Positions 50,077 to 58,690 of a stretch of DNA of 64,000 nucleotides are shown here, in pieces. The position numbers and the translations under genes are program-made. Numbering within the stretch: position 1 is the stretch's first letter; every line of letters begins with the position of its first letter. The notes below the pieces were generated by a model that saw only the letters and a program-made list of their open reading frames with translations, was not told the origin of the DNA and did no database searches. This DNA is from Massilia atriviolacea (GTDB lineage: Bacteria; Pseudomonadota; Gammaproteobacteria; Burkholderiales; Burkholderiaceae_D): contig NZ_RXLQ01000004.1 of the NCBI RefSeq assembly GCF_003953935.1, forward strand, positions 62,001 to 126,000, read 5' to 3'.

Positions 50077-50967
50077 ATGAGACGTCCAATTATAGTGTTG
50101 TTCCTCAGCCTGCTCATGCTGGCCCTGCCGCCAGCCTGGGGGGCCGAGCGCGGCGCGCTGTTCAAGGTCAGCGGCAGCGGACACACGATGTACCTGTTCG
50201 GCACCATGCACGTGGGCTTGCCGGAGTTCTATCCGCTCGAACCGCGCATCGCCACGGCCATTCAAAACGCCTCGACGCTGGCGCTGGAGGTCGACCTGAT
50301 GCAGGACCCGGCCAGGCTCGGTGCGGCGATGCAGGCCCACGCCATGCTCGCGCCCGGCAAGCCAGGCTTCCGGGAGCGTTCGCCGGCGTTTCGCCAGCGC
50401 GTGGAGCAAGCCCTGAAAAAGGCGAAGATCGATCCGGCCGCGGTGGCGCGCTTCAAGCCGTGGCTGGTGGCCACCACCCTGACCCTGGCCGAGTACGCAG
50501 CCGAGGGCTACCAGGCCGAGCTGGCGGTCGACATCAAGCTGGCGCAGATGGCGCGCGCCAGCAAGGTGCCGGTGATCGAGCTCGAATCCATCGCCACCCA
50601 GTTCGCCATGTTCGACCGGCTCGGCGTGGAAGAGCAGTGGGCATTCCTGGAAGAGAGCGTCGACATGATGGAGTCAGGCAAGCAGCGCGCGGAGCTGCGC
50701 CAGATCGTCGATGCCTGGGGCTCGGCCGACAAGGCGGCGCTCGATGCGGTGGCGGCCAAGGTCGAGGGCGACACCAGCGTGTCGGGCAAATTCATGCAAC
50801 AGGTGCTGTTGGACGAACGCAACGGTCCGCTGGCCGAGAAACTGGCGGCCTTGCTGGCGAAACAGGACAAGAGCGTGGCGGCGATCGGCGTGCTGCACCT
50901 GGTCGGCAAGAATAGCGTGCCGGCATTGCTGGGCGCAAAGGGGCTGACGGTCGAGCGGGTCTACTGA
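50077..50967 (+). CDS. TraB/GumN-family exported protein
   Basis: This 296-residue protein has a signal peptide (PIIVLFLSLLMLALPPAWG) and starts at 50077 behind AAGGAAAAAACGC. Family motifs are HTMYLFGTMHVGLPEFYPL, STLALEVDLMQDP and a C-terminal AAIGVLHLVGKNSVPALLGA, with the paired Gly-x-x-His signatures. TraB/GumN proteins are probable metalloproteases or peroxide-related proteins of the cell envelope; the exact role is not established. It is transcribed toward the tRNA-Thr gene. Confidence 0.85.
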   Translation: MRRPIIVLFLSLLMLALPPAWGAERGALFKVSGSGHTMYLFGTMHVGLPEFYPLEPRIATAIQNASTLALEVDLMQDPARLGAAMQAHAMLAPGKPGFRERSPAFRQRVEQALKKAKIDPAAVARFKPWLVATTLTLAEYAAEGYQAELAVDIKLAQMARASKVPVIELESIATQFAMFDRLGVEEQWAFLEESVDMMESGKQRAELRQIVDAWGSADKAALDAVAAKVEGDTSVSGKFMQQVLLDERNGPLAEKLAALLAKQDKSVAAIGVLHLVGKNSVPALLGAKGLTVERVY

Positions 50968-50990
50968 GGGGGAGGGTGCTGCGCAAGGAA

Positions 50991-51065
<75 letters not shown>

Positions 51066-51073
51066 AATTTCAA

Positions 51074-51093
51074 GTGGCGGCGAGTGCCGCCAC
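51074..51093. terminator. hairpin between argB and tRNA-Thr
   Basis: A perfect 8-base-pair stem (GTGGCGGC, GAGT loop, GCCGCCAC) lies just after the argB stop codon. On the minus strand a T-run precedes rather than follows it, so it may be a processing or weak termination site. Confidence 0.35.
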
Positions 51094-51100
51094 AAAAATT

Positions 51101-52027
51101 TTAGTGCGACCGGATCATAGTGCCAAATGCCTGTTCGGTCAAGACTTCGAGCAACAAAGAGTGTTCGATCCGGCCGTCGATGATGTGAACCGTGTTCACG
51201 CCCGACTTGGCGGCGTCCAGCGCCGATGAAATTTTAGGCAGCATGCCGCCTGAAATCGTGCCATCGGCAAACATTTCGTCGATCTCGCGGGCCGACAGGT
51301 CGGTCACGAGATTGCCTTTTTTATCTTGCACGCCGGCGATGTTGGTCATCATGATCAACTTTTCGGCCTTCAGGATTTCCGCGATCTTGCCGGCGACGAC
51401 GTCGGCGTTGATGTTGTAAGCCTGGCCATCCTGGCCGAAACCGATCGGCGAAATGATGGGGATGAAGGCATCGTCCTGCAGCGCCTTGACCACGGCCGGG
51501 TTGATGGCGTCGATTTCGCCGACAAAACCGATGTCGAGGAACTCGCCCGGATTTTCCTTGTCCGGCATGGCCATCTTGCGTGCACGGATCAGGCCGCCGT
51601 CTTTGCCGGTCAGGCCGACAGCCTGGCCGCCGTAGTGATTAATCAACATCACGATGTCTTGCTGGACTTCGCCGCCGAGGACCCATTCGACCACTTCCAT
51701 GGTTTCTTCGTCGGTGATGCGCATGCCTTGCACGAAGCTGCCCTGTTTGCCGATTTTTTTCAGGGCGTTGTCGATCTGCGGGCCGCCGCCGTGCACCACG
51801 ACCGGATTCATGCCGACCAGCTTGAGCAGGATGACGTCGCGCGCGAAGCCGTGCTTGAGGCGCTCGTCGGTCATCGCATTGCCGCCGTATTTGATGACAA
51901 TCGTCTTGCCATGGAAATTACGGATATACGGCAGTGCCTCGGCCAGGATCTGCGCCTTGATCTGCGGGGAAACCGCGGTCAGGTCGTCTTGATGGTCGGT
52001 CTTCAGTTTGGGCAAAGGAGCGGTCAT
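51101..52027 (-). CDS. argB: acetylglutamate kinase
   Basis: The 308-residue enzyme phosphorylates N-acetyl-L-glutamate in arginine synthesis. Typical segments are [20 protein letters not shown] near residue 43, [20 protein letters not shown] near 75, [19 protein letters not shown], and [18 protein letters not shown] near 265, which forms the substrate/ATP site. The N-terminal extension of about 25 residues suggests the arginine-inhibited hexameric type. The gene has a long AT-rich upstream region (52028-52214). Confidence 0.95.
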   Translation of the reverse strand: MTAPLPKLKTDHQDDLTAVSPQIKAQILAEALPYIRNFHGKTIVIKYGGNAMTDERLKHGFARDVILLKLVGMNPVVVHGGGPQIDNALKKIGKQGSFVQGMRITDEETMEVVEWVLGGEVQQDIVMLINHYGGQAVGLTGKDGGLIRARKMAMPDKENPGEFLDIGFVGEIDAINPAVVKALQDDAFIPIISPIGFGQDGQAYNINADVVAGKIAEILKAEKLIMMTNIAGVQDKKGNLVTDLSAREIDEMFADGTISGGMLPKISSALDAAKSGVNTVHIIDGRIEHSLLLEVLTEQAFGTMIRSH

Positions 52028-52214
52028 GGCGGGTCCGGAAATGAAATTTTGCGAGATTTTACAGGCAACAGGGAGAAGCTTGTGGGCATTATAGGGCCAT
52101 CTTGTTGTATTTTCATTTTTGATCCGTTAGGCTGGCCTTAAATGCATCGCCGCCGCGTTCGCAGGGCGTTTGCGGCCTGCCTGGCAGCCAATTAATTGAT
52201 CAGGAAACAGCACT

Positions 52215-52286
52215 ATGAATGGCATCGCCCGCAGTTGTCTTTTCCCTTGGGCCCGAGCGCGTCGGAAGGCGGCGCCCCATGAGTAG
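52215..52286 (+). CDS. possible 23-residue upstream peptide
   Basis: A small frame (MNGIARSCLFPWARARRKAA) starts at 52215 behind CAGGAAACAG. It overlaps the start of the CWC gene in a different frame, ending at a TAG 5 bases past that ATG. This geometry suits a leader or translation-coupling peptide, but chance cannot be excluded. Confidence 0.25.
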   Translation: MNGIARSCLFPWARARRKAAPHE

Positions 52287-52479
52287 CTGCAGCCGTTGTG
52301 GGGCGCAGTTCGGCTGCGCCATGGCCGACGGCACGGACGGGCCGTGCTGGTGCACCGAACTGCCGCCGGTGGTGGCGGTGCCGGCGCAGGACGGCGCGGC
52401 GGCGTGCTGGTGTCCGGCTTGCCTCAAAGCGCATATCGCGGCGAGCAAGGAGGCGCCGGTGACGCCCGTGCGCGACTGA
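52279..52479 (+). CDS. cysteine-rich CWC-family small protein
   Basis: This 66-residue protein starts at 52279 (MSSCSRCGAQFGCAMADG). Its Cys pattern (C-x2-C, then C, CWC, then CWCPACL) matches the cysteine-rich CWC family, likely a small zinc-binding protein. A longer frame from 52219 lacks a ribosome site. The function is unknown. Confidence 0.75.
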   Translation: MSSCSRCGAQFGCAMADGTDGPCWCTELPPVVAVPAQDGAAACWCPACLKAHIAASKEAPVTPVRD

Positions 52480-52686
52480 GAGGATGGCGCAAGTGCGCGA
52501 TTCGAGGTTTTTCCCCGTGCAGGCGCTTTCCGGTGCGCGCCCATCCGGTGCTGCGCGCCGCTGTCGCGCCGCACATCGTCGCCTCCCACGCCACTATCTT
52601 GTCGGGCAGCAGGCTTTTTCACCCGTGCCGGGCTCGCTTGGGATTACCATACCCACACTGGGATGGCGTTGAACAAGGAGCGGTCA

Positions 52687-53118
52687 ATGGCGGATTTGTA
52701 CGACACCGACGTGGTGGCATGGGCATACCAGCAAGCCGCTTTATTGCGGGCTCGGCAGTGGTCGGCGCTCGACCTCGACAACATCGCCGAAGAAATCGAG
52801 GGCGTTGCCAAGGCCGAAAAGCGCGAGCTGGGACGGCGCATGGCGGCCTTGTTTGCGCAATTGCTGGAATGGCATACGCAGCCCGACCGCCGCAACACGG
52901 CTTTGCTCCGAAGCATCGGCGACCAGCGCGTCAGCATTGCCCGCGTCCTGCGCAAGATGCCCAGCCTGCAGTCGGCCTTGCTGGACGTCGACTGGCTCGA
53001 CGACGCCTGGAAGGATGCCCTCAGCATCGCGGCCGAACACATGGAACTGGCGGGTTTGCCCCGCCGCAGCACCTGGACCCTGGTGCAGGTGCTCGACGAG
53101 CATTTTCTGCCGGATTGA
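52687..53118 (+). CDS. DUF29-family protein
   Basis: This 143-residue protein starts at MADLYDTDVVAWAYQQAALL behind AAGGAGCGGTCA; the ATG at 52663 is less likely. DUF29 features are the N-terminal Y-x-x-D-x-x-x-W, LDLDNIAEEIEGVAKAEKRE and LLEWHTQPDRR. DUF29 proteins are helical bundles of unknown role, often multi-copy in cyanobacteria and proteobacteria. It is a single gene facing the PHB depolymerase. Confidence 0.85.
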   Translation: MADLYDTDVVAWAYQQAALLRARQWSALDLDNIAEEIEGVAKAEKRELGRRMAALFAQLLEWHTQPDRRNTALLRSIGDQRVSIARVLRKMPSLQSALLDVDWLDDAWKDALSIAAEHMELAGLPRRSTWTLVQVLDEHFLPD

Positions 53119-53149
53119 CGCTGTTCGCTACCTCAGCGGCAAGCCGGCC

Positions 53150-54481
53150 TCAGGCCTCGCGCTTGGTCTGGAAAAAACGCATCATCTCGCGGCTGGCGTC
53201 CGGACCCTTGCCATCGGTATAGCTGCCGCGCGCGTTGCCGCCGGACCAGGCATGGCCGGCGCCGTGGATCAGCCACTGCTCCGCCTGCGGCGTACCGTCG
53301 ACCGTCTGGTGCACGGTGCGCGTGTAGGCGTGTCCGTCCGGCACGCGGCCCGGCTCGATGATCTCCTGCATCACGTTGTGCGCGCCGCGTTTGATCAGCT
53401 CGTCGCCATTGACCGGATGCACGGTCGTATCCTTGTCGCCGTGGAACACGATGATGGGAATCGACTTGCCGCTGGCCCGCTGCGGCCCGAAATTGCCTTT
53501 CATGGCGGCCAGCGCCGACGGCAAATCGTGCGCCGAGGCGAACGGCAGCCCCGAGTGCACGCCCACGGCCGCGTACAGCTCCGGATACAGGGTACCCATG
53601 ATGGTCGCCATCGCTCCGCCGGCCGACAGCCCAGCCACATACACCTGGCTGGCGTCGACCGCATGGTTGTGCATGACCGTTTCGGTAATGCCGGCAATGA
53701 TCGACGGTTCTCCCTGGCCGCGCTGTTGGTCGACCGCATTGAACCAGTTCCAGCAACGCGAGGAATTGGCTTGCATCGATTGCGCCGGATACACGACCAG
53801 GCATTGCATTTCTTCGGCCAGCACGTTCATTTGCGTGCCGGTGGCGAAGTCGTCCGGGTCCTGGGTGCAGCCGTGCAGCATGACCACCAGCGGCATCGGC
53901 CGTCCATCGTAGCTGCTCGGCACATATAACTTGTAAGTCCGGGTGCCGGCCGCATTCGTAAAACTGCCGTCCGTAAATTTGCCGGGCAGGGCCTCGGCCG
54001 GGGTCGAGGCGGCGCCGCCCTGCATGCCGCTCATGCCATTCATGCCATTCATGCCGGGAATGTCGAAATGGGGCATCTTGAAGGCGGCATGGCCGTTCGC
54101 GCCTGCACGGTCGAGCTTGGCGAGCATGTCGGGCATCAGCTTGTTGAAGGCGTCGGTCGCTTCCTGCACCACGTTCTTGACGTACTGATCCTGGTGCGAG
54201 GCGCCCGGTGCCTGCGGCCGGGACGCCTGCGGCTGCGGCCCCGGCGGCGGCGCGCCGGCCTGCGCCGTGTTCACGCCCTGCGGCCCGCCCGCCAAAGGCA
54301 TGGGCGGCACGCTGTCGCGCGGCGCCGCCGGCGCTGCCGGCTGCCGGGGCGTGGCGCTTTTGTGGGGCGTCAGGACCTTGAGCGCTTCCTGAATGACGCT
54401 GGTGGCGGCTTTCGGCCCGTTGCCCATCAGGGTCTTGGTTGCCGCTCGCATGTTCGCGAACAGTTTGTCATTGAGTTTCAT
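53150..54481 (-). CDS. PHB depolymerase-family esterase
   Basis: This 443-residue protein has no signal peptide. Its N-terminus (KLFANMRAATKTLM ... ATSVIQEALKVL) resembles the conserved helix found at the start of many PHB-depolymerase-like esterases, followed by a Pro/Ala/Gln-rich linker. The catalytic domain (about 165-443) has LVVMLHGCTQDPDDFATGTQ, the nucleophile motif YVAGLSAGGAMATIM, IIVFHGDKDTTVHPVNGDEL and a C-terminal GAGHAWSGG with the catalytic His. It probably degrades PHB or related esters. The CopG-like gene lies 22 bases upstream on the same strand. Confidence 0.85.
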   Translation of the reverse strand: MKLNDKLFANMRAATKTLMGNGPKAATSVIQEALKVLTPHKSATPRQPAAPAAPRDSVPPMPLAGGPQGVNTAQAGAPPPGPQPQASRPQAPGASHQDQYVKNVVQEATDAFNKLMPDMLAKLDRAGANGHAAFKMPHFDIPGMNGMNGMSGMQGGAASTPAEALPGKFTDGSFTNAAGTRTYKLYVPSSYDGRPMPLVVMLHGCTQDPDDFATGTQMNVLAEEMQCLVVYPAQSMQANSSRCWNWFNAVDQQRGQGEPSIIAGITETVMHNHAVDASQVYVAGLSAGGAMATIMGTLYPELYAAVGVHSGLPFASAHDLPSALAAMKGNFGPQRASGKSIPIIVFHGDKDTTVHPVNGDELIKRGAHNVMQEIIEPGRVPDGHAYTRTVHQTVDGTPQAEQWLIHGAGHAWSGGNARGSYTDGKGPDASREMMRFFQTKREA

Positions 54482-54503
54482 TGGCTTTTTCCTTATGTAA
54501 GCA

Positions 54504-54917
54504 TCAGAGGATGCGGCCCGCCAGTGCTGTCTTGATCACGCTGCTTGCATGCAGGGCGCCAAGCACGAAAATGGATTCGATGGTGGCCAGTGCCAGTTCC
54601 ACGGACACGTCGCTGGCGATGCTGGCCATGCCCAGTACCTGGATCTGCAAGCGTTCGCCCGCCGCCAGCGCCGCTTCCAGGTCGGCCCGGGAATAGTGAT
54701 GCATTCCCAGCACCAGGCTCTTGCGCGCCACCGTCTGCTTGACCACCTCGGCGTGCGTGTTGAGCTGGTTGCGGATCGCTGTGCGGATCAGGTCGGTCCG
54801 GTTCGAATAAAACCCTTCACTGACCAGCAGGTCGATCTGCCCCAGATCGATCAAGCCCAGGTTGATGGTGATTTTTTCCGATTCGGCAGGTTTCAGTTTC
54901 AGGTCGCGGGTGTTCAT
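54504..54917 (-). CDS. ribbon-helix-helix (CopG-like) regulator
   Basis: The 137-residue protein has a ribbon-helix-helix N-terminus (ITINLGLIDLGQIDLLVSEG, SNRTDLIRTAIRNQL) typical of CopG/Arc-type DNA-binding proteins. The C-terminal half is hydrophobic and helical (LGALHASSVIKTALAGRIL) and may mediate assembly. It precedes the PHB depolymerase gene on the same strand, so it may control it or itself. Confidence 0.7.
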   Translation of the reverse strand: MNTRDLKLKPAESEKITINLGLIDLGQIDLLVSEGFYSNRTDLIRTAIRNQLNTHAEVVKQTVARKSLVLGMHHYSRADLEAALAAGERLQIQVLGMASIASDVSVELALATIESIFVLGALHASSVIKTALAGRIL

Positions 54918-55060
54918 AAGTCTCCAATATCATCTGCGTGGCATCCCTACGCCATCTGTATGGATGGTAGTCTACCCCGATGCGCGTCTCCGTCAAGCGC
55001 GATTCGTCTGAATGCGATAATGACGTTTTTATGTATCAATCCCGTCACAACGGAGAAACG

Positions 55061-55426
55061 ATGGCAAACATTACTGGAATCGACCATGTACAGGTCGCCA
55101 TGCCGCCCGGCGCCGAAGAGGCGGCGCGCGCCTTTTACAGCGGCGTGCTGGGCCTGCCCGAAGTCCCCAAGCCGGCGCACCTGGCCGTGCGCGGCGGCGC
55201 CTGGTTCCAGTGCGGAAGCGCCCAGTTGCACCTGGGGGCCGACAGCGCCTTCCTGCCCGCCAAGAAAGCCCACCCGGCCCTGATCGTCGCCGGTTTCGAG
55301 GCCTTCGTCGGTGCGTTGAGGGCGGCTGGCGTCGACGTCCAGGTGGAAGAGATGGTTGCAGGTCTGCAACGCGCCACCGTAAACGATCCTTTCGGAAACA
55401 AAGTCGAGCTCATCGAGCAACGTTAG
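55061..55426 (+). CDS. VOC-family protein (glyoxalase/bleomycin resistance fold)
   Basis: This 121-residue protein starts at 55061 behind CGGAG. The vicinal-oxygen-chelate fold shows ITGIDHVQVAMPPGAEEAAR with a metal His, FYSGVLGLPEVPKP, QLHLGAD and NDPFGNKVELIEQR with the final metal Glu. The substrate is unknown. The next gene, a thioesterase, begins 14 bases later, so they may be co-transcribed. Confidence 0.85.
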   Translation: MANITGIDHVQVAMPPGAEEAARAFYSGVLGLPEVPKPAHLAVRGGAWFQCGSAQLHLGADSAFLPAKKAHPALIVAGFEAFVGALRAAGVDVQVEEMVAGLQRATVNDPFGNKVELIEQR

Positions 55427-55440
55427 GAGATAATCCGCGC

Positions 55441-55881
55441 ATGAGTCCCGACCTGCAACCCGGCTTCCGCTTCGACTGGAGCTACACCGTCCCTGCGCGC
55501 GCCAGCGTGCCGCAGCTGTACCACGACACCGGTTTTTGCCTCGACATGCCCGACGTGCTGGCTACCGGCTATCTGGTCGGCATGATGGAGCTCGCTTGCG
55601 TGAACGGCATCATGCCGTTCATGGACTGGCCGCGCGAGCAAAGCCTGGGCACGATGGTGCGGTTTTCGCATTTTGCGCCGACGCCGCCCGGCATGACCCT
55701 GAGAATCGAGGGCGAGCTGCTCGAAGTCGACGGCCGCCGCCTGCTGTTCCGCGTGCAAGCGTGGGATGGCGTCGACCGCATCTGCGAGGGCACCCACGAG
55801 CGCCATGTGATCGACCGTTCCCGCTTCAATGCCAAAGTGGCAAGCAAGGCGGCCGCTGCCGCCGAAGCGGGACTGGCATGA
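55441..55881 (+). CDS. thioesterase-family (hotdog fold) protein
   Basis: The 146-residue protein has a hotdog-fold pattern like fluoroacetyl-CoA thioesterase-type proteins: VPQLYHDTGFCLDMPDVLATG, YLVGMMELACVNGIMPFM with the central Glu, and SLGTMVRFSHFAPTPPGM followed by the LRIEGELLEVDGRRLLFRVQ strand pair. It may hydrolyse a small acyl-CoA. The last base triplet overlaps the start of the DUF1289 gene. Confidence 0.8.
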   Translation: MSPDLQPGFRFDWSYTVPARASVPQLYHDTGFCLDMPDVLATGYLVGMMELACVNGIMPFMDWPREQSLGTMVRFSHFAPTPPGMTLRIEGELLEVDGRRLLFRVQAWDGVDRICEGTHERHVIDRSRFNAKVASKAAAAAEAGLA

Positions 55882-56084
55882 GGCCCGAACTGCAGACGCC
55901 GGTGCCGTCCCCCTGCATCAGCCTGTGCGAAATGGCGCCCGATACCGCGTCCGCCAAGGGCCTGTGCCGCGGCTGCCTGCGCACCCTCGATGAAATCGTC
56001 GCCTGGGGCAATGCCTCGGACGACTACAAGCGCGCGGTCTGGGCCGAGATCCGCCGCCGCGAATCCGAACTGGACTTCGACTAA
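55878..56084 (+). CDS. DUF1289-family small protein
   Basis: The 68-residue protein has the DUF1289 pattern: SPCISLCEMAPDTASAKGLC, RGCLRTLDEIVAWGNAS, with four cysteines that may bind metal. Its start overlaps the thioesterase stop by 4 bases. The role is unknown. Confidence 0.85.
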   Translation: MRPELQTPVPSPCISLCEMAPDTASAKGLCRGCLRTLDEIVAWGNASDDYKRAVWAEIRRRESELDFD

Positions 56085-56528
56085 ATGAACTTCTACACGC
56101 CGCAGCAAGCGGTCACCGGCCCGGCCTACGGTACCGGTTTCAAGGTGTTCGCCACCGTCGTGACCGTGGTGCTGCTGCTGTACGGCGCCAGCGTGGCCTG
56201 GCGCTTTCCGCTGCCCTCGTTCGGGATCGGCGTCAAGGCGCTGCTGCTGGGCGCCAGCGTCATGCTGGGCGTGAGTTACTACTGGTTCCTGCGCGCCACC
56301 ACCACCGTCGACGCCACCGGCATCCGCCAGACCTGGCTGTACGACAAGCACGTCGAATGGCGCGACGTGCGCGGCGCCAAGATGATCGGGATTCCCTACT
56401 GCTCCTGGCTATTCCCGCCGCGCATGGTTGTACGCACCGGCAATTCCTTCACCACCTTCAATGGCGGCTCGCAAGCCGTCCTGATCGAGTTCGCCAAGAT
56501 CTCGCTCGCGTTTCAAATGAAAAAATGA
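56085..56528 (+). CDS. small membrane protein of unknown function
   Basis: This 147-residue protein begins right at the DUF1289 stop. It has two hydrophobic helices (residues 20-38, FATVVTVVLLLYGASVAW, and about 48-70, VKALLLGASVMLGVSYYWF). A soluble PH-like end follows (TTTVDATGIRQTW, VEWRDVRGAKMIG). I do not recognise the family. It is probably co-transcribed with its neighbours. Confidence 0.7.
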   Translation: MNFYTPQQAVTGPAYGTGFKVFATVVTVVLLLYGASVAWRFPLPSFGIGVKALLLGASVMLGVSYYWFLRATTTVDATGIRQTWLYDKHVEWRDVRGAKMIGIPYCSWLFPPRMVVRTGNSFTTFNGGSQAVLIEFAKISLAFQMKK

Positions 56529-56535
56529 GTAAGCC

Positions 56536-57480
56536 ATGAGTGCAATGTTAAATCCCGACCCGGCACGGCTGCCGGCGTCGATGCAGGTGTTCGAACGCGG
56601 CTGGCTGTCGTCCAACAATGTGCTGTTTACCGGGCCGGGCGAGTCCACCCTGATCGACAGCGGCTACAAGACCCACGTGCCGCAGACCCTGGCGCTGGTC
56701 GGCCATGCGCTCGGCGAGCGGCCTCTGGGGCGCGTCATCAATACCCATTTGCACTCGGACCACTGCGGCGGCAACGCGGCGCTCAAGGCGCGCCACGGCT
56801 GCCGCATCGGCATTCCCGTGGCCGAGGCCGCCAACGTGGCAGCCTGGAACGAGGACGCGCTCAGTTTCAGGGCCACCGGCCAGCAGTGCGATCCGTTCGG
56901 CGCCGACTTTACGGTGTCGCCCGGCGACGAGCTGGAACTGGGCGGCACGCGCTGGCAGGCGCTGGGCGCGCCCGGGCACCATCCGCACTCGCTGATCTTG
57001 TTTTGCCCGAGCGAAGGCATCGTCATATCCGCCGACGCCTTGTGGCGCAACGGTTTCGGCGTGATCTTTCCCGAGCTCGACGGCGAATCGGGCTTCCTGG
57101 AAGCGCGCGCCACGCTCGACCTGATCCACAGCCTCGACGCCCGCCTCGTCATTCCCGGACACGGGGCCATCTTCACCGACGTCCAGCCGGCCCTGAAACG
57201 GGCGTTTACGCGCCTGAATTTCCTCGAAGCGGATCCGCTGAGGAATTCCGAAAACGCCGTCAAGGTCATCCTCAAGTTCCTGCTGCTGGAGCGCCAGCGC
57301 ATCAGCCTGGCGGACGTGGCCGGCATGTTCGCCACCATTCCCGTGCTGGAGGGGGCGCGCAGGCGTCATCTGCAGCGTTTCGAAACGTCCGCGCAGATGG
57401 CCGACTGGGCCGTGCAATCCCTGGTGCGGGCCGGTGCGGCCAAGCGCGACGGTGAGAATCTGGTCAATAGCGACCTGTAA
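56536..57480 (+). CDS. MBL-fold metallo-hydrolase
   Basis: This 314-residue enzyme has the metallo-beta-lactamase zinc motif THLHSDHCGGN (HxHxDH) near residue 75, GAPGHHPHSLILF with the next ligand His, and ISADALWRNGFG with the bridging Asp. RLVIPGHGAIF near residue 205 supplies the final ligand. The C-terminus resembles the winged-helix tail of glyoxalase II/SoxH-like proteins. The substrate is unknown. Confidence 0.88.
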   Translation: MSAMLNPDPARLPASMQVFERGWLSSNNVLFTGPGESTLIDSGYKTHVPQTLALVGHALGERPLGRVINTHLHSDHCGGNAALKARHGCRIGIPVAEAANVAAWNEDALSFRATGQQCDPFGADFTVSPGDELELGGTRWQALGAPGHHPHSLILFCPSEGIVISADALWRNGFGVIFPELDGESGFLEARATLDLIHSLDARLVIPGHGAIFTDVQPALKRAFTRLNFLEADPLRNSENAVKVILKFLLLERQRISLADVAGMFATIPVLEGARRRHLQRFETSAQMADWAVQSLVRAGAAKRDGENLVNSDL

Positions 57481-57578
57481 ACACGCTGTCGCCGCGTTTT
57501 CAAGCACGATCGTACTTTTTTCGAACTATAATGGCTGAGAATTTGATTCCATCCACTTTTTTCGATTGCGAGACCGAC

Positions 57579-58532
57579 ATGGCATTGCCCGCCGCGCTGC
57601 AAAACCTCACCCTTCCCGTCATTGGATCGCCGATGTTCATCGCCAGCGGACCCGCGCTGGTGGCGGCGCAGTGCAAGGCCGGGATCGTCGGTTCCTTCCC
57701 CGCGCTCAACGCCCGTCCGGCCGAGCTGCTCGACACCTGGCTGACCGACCTCAAGCAGGAACTGGCCGATTACCAGGCTGCCAATCCGGGCGCCAGGGTG
57801 GGGCCGATCGCGGTCAACCAGATCGTGCACCAGTCCAACGACCGCCTGGAACACGACGTGGCCATGTGCGTCAAGCACCAGGTGCCGATCATCATTTCCT
57901 CGCTGCGCGCGCCGCCGAAAGAGATGCTGGACGCGATCCACAGCTACGGCGGCATCGTGCTGCACGATGTCGTGTCGATCCGGCATGCCGAAAAGGCGCT
58001 GGAAGCGGGCGTGGACGGCTTGATCCTGGTGGCGGCCGGTGCGGGCGGGCACGCCGGGCCGCTGTCGCCGTTCGCGCTGGTGGGCGAGGTGCGCAAGTTC
58101 TTCAAGGGACCGATTGCCTTGTCGGGTTCGATCGCCACGGGCGATGCGATCCTGGCGGCGCAGGCGATGGGGGCGGACTTTGCGTATATCGGCTCGCGCT
58201 GGCTGGCGACGAAGGAATCGAACGTCACGGACGAGTACCGCGACGCCATCGTGGAATCGGCGGCGGCCGATATCGTGTACACCAATCTGTTTACTGGCGT
58301 GCACGGCAATTACCTGAAAAAATCGATCGTCAACGCCGGGCTCGATCCGGATGCCTTGCCGGAATCGGACAAATCGAAGATGAGTTTCGGTTCGGGCAGC
58401 GCCAAGGCCTGGCGCGACATCTGGGGCGCGGGGCAGGGCGTGGGGATGATGGATGACGTGCCGACGGTGGCCGAGATGGTGGCGCGCCTGAAGCAGGAAT
58501 ACGACGCGGCGCGCGCGCGCCTGGCGCTTTAA
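57579..58532 (+). CDS. nitronate monooxygenase (FMN, 2-NPD-like)
   Basis: A 317-residue FMN enzyme; I chose MALPAALQNLTLPVIGSPMF at 57579 because family members usually start here, although in-frame starts exist from 57531. It has the nitronate monooxygenase/2-nitropropane dioxygenase barrel: AGIVGSFPALNARP, PIIISSLRAP, HDVVSIRHAEKALEAGVDGL, VAAGAGGHAGPLSPFALV (FMN phosphate site) and GADFAYIGSRWLATKES. It would oxidise toxic nitronates such as 3-nitropropionate. It is a single gene. Confidence 0.9.
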   Translation: MALPAALQNLTLPVIGSPMFIASGPALVAAQCKAGIVGSFPALNARPAELLDTWLTDLKQELADYQAANPGARVGPIAVNQIVHQSNDRLEHDVAMCVKHQVPIIISSLRAPPKEMLDAIHSYGGIVLHDVVSIRHAEKALEAGVDGLILVAAGAGGHAGPLSPFALVGEVRKFFKGPIALSGSIATGDAILAAQAMGADFAYIGSRWLATKESNVTDEYRDAIVESAAADIVYTNLFTGVHGNYLKKSIVNAGLDPDALPESDKSKMSFGSGSAKAWRDIWGAGQGVGMMDDVPTVAEMVARLKQEYDAARARLAL

Positions 58533-58577
58533 TCGCAAGGCAGGGGGAGGCTCGAACGATTGTCGCTGGCCTCTAAT

Positions 58578-58607
58578 TCGTCGCCCCCGTGCAGGCGGGG
58601 GCGACGA
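58578..58607. terminator. REP-like GC hairpin
   Basis: A perfect 12-base-pair stem (TCGTCGCCCCCG, TGCAGG loop, CGGGGGCGACGA) lies between the nitronate monooxygenase and the convergent GH19 chitinase gene. A second, related half-copy lies at 58641-58665. Similar GC elements are interspersed in many beta-proteobacterial genomes. It can end both transcripts. Confidence 0.5.
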
Positions 58608-58633
58608 CCGTACCGCAGTTTGACCTTCCAGTT
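58595..58633 (+). repeat. 39-base direct repeat, copy A
   Basis: This copy begins with the right arm of the REP-like hairpin and continues with GCAGTTTGACCTTCCAGTT. It is repeated 57 bases later with two mismatches. The right-hand part equals the last eight codons of the GH19 gene, so it is a duplicated gene end. Confidence 0.7.
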
Positions 58634-58651
58634 TTATGGACCCTCGCCTGC

Positions 58652-58690
58652 GCGGGGGCGACGACCTTACTGCAGTTTGACCTTCCAGTT
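58652..58690 (+). repeat. 39-base direct repeat, copy B (overlaps GH19 3' end)
   Basis: Copy B is embedded in the true end of the GH19 gene (stop codon at 58667-58669). Copy A, downstream of it on the gene strand, shows that this end was copied together with part of the REP-like hairpin. Confidence 0.7.
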
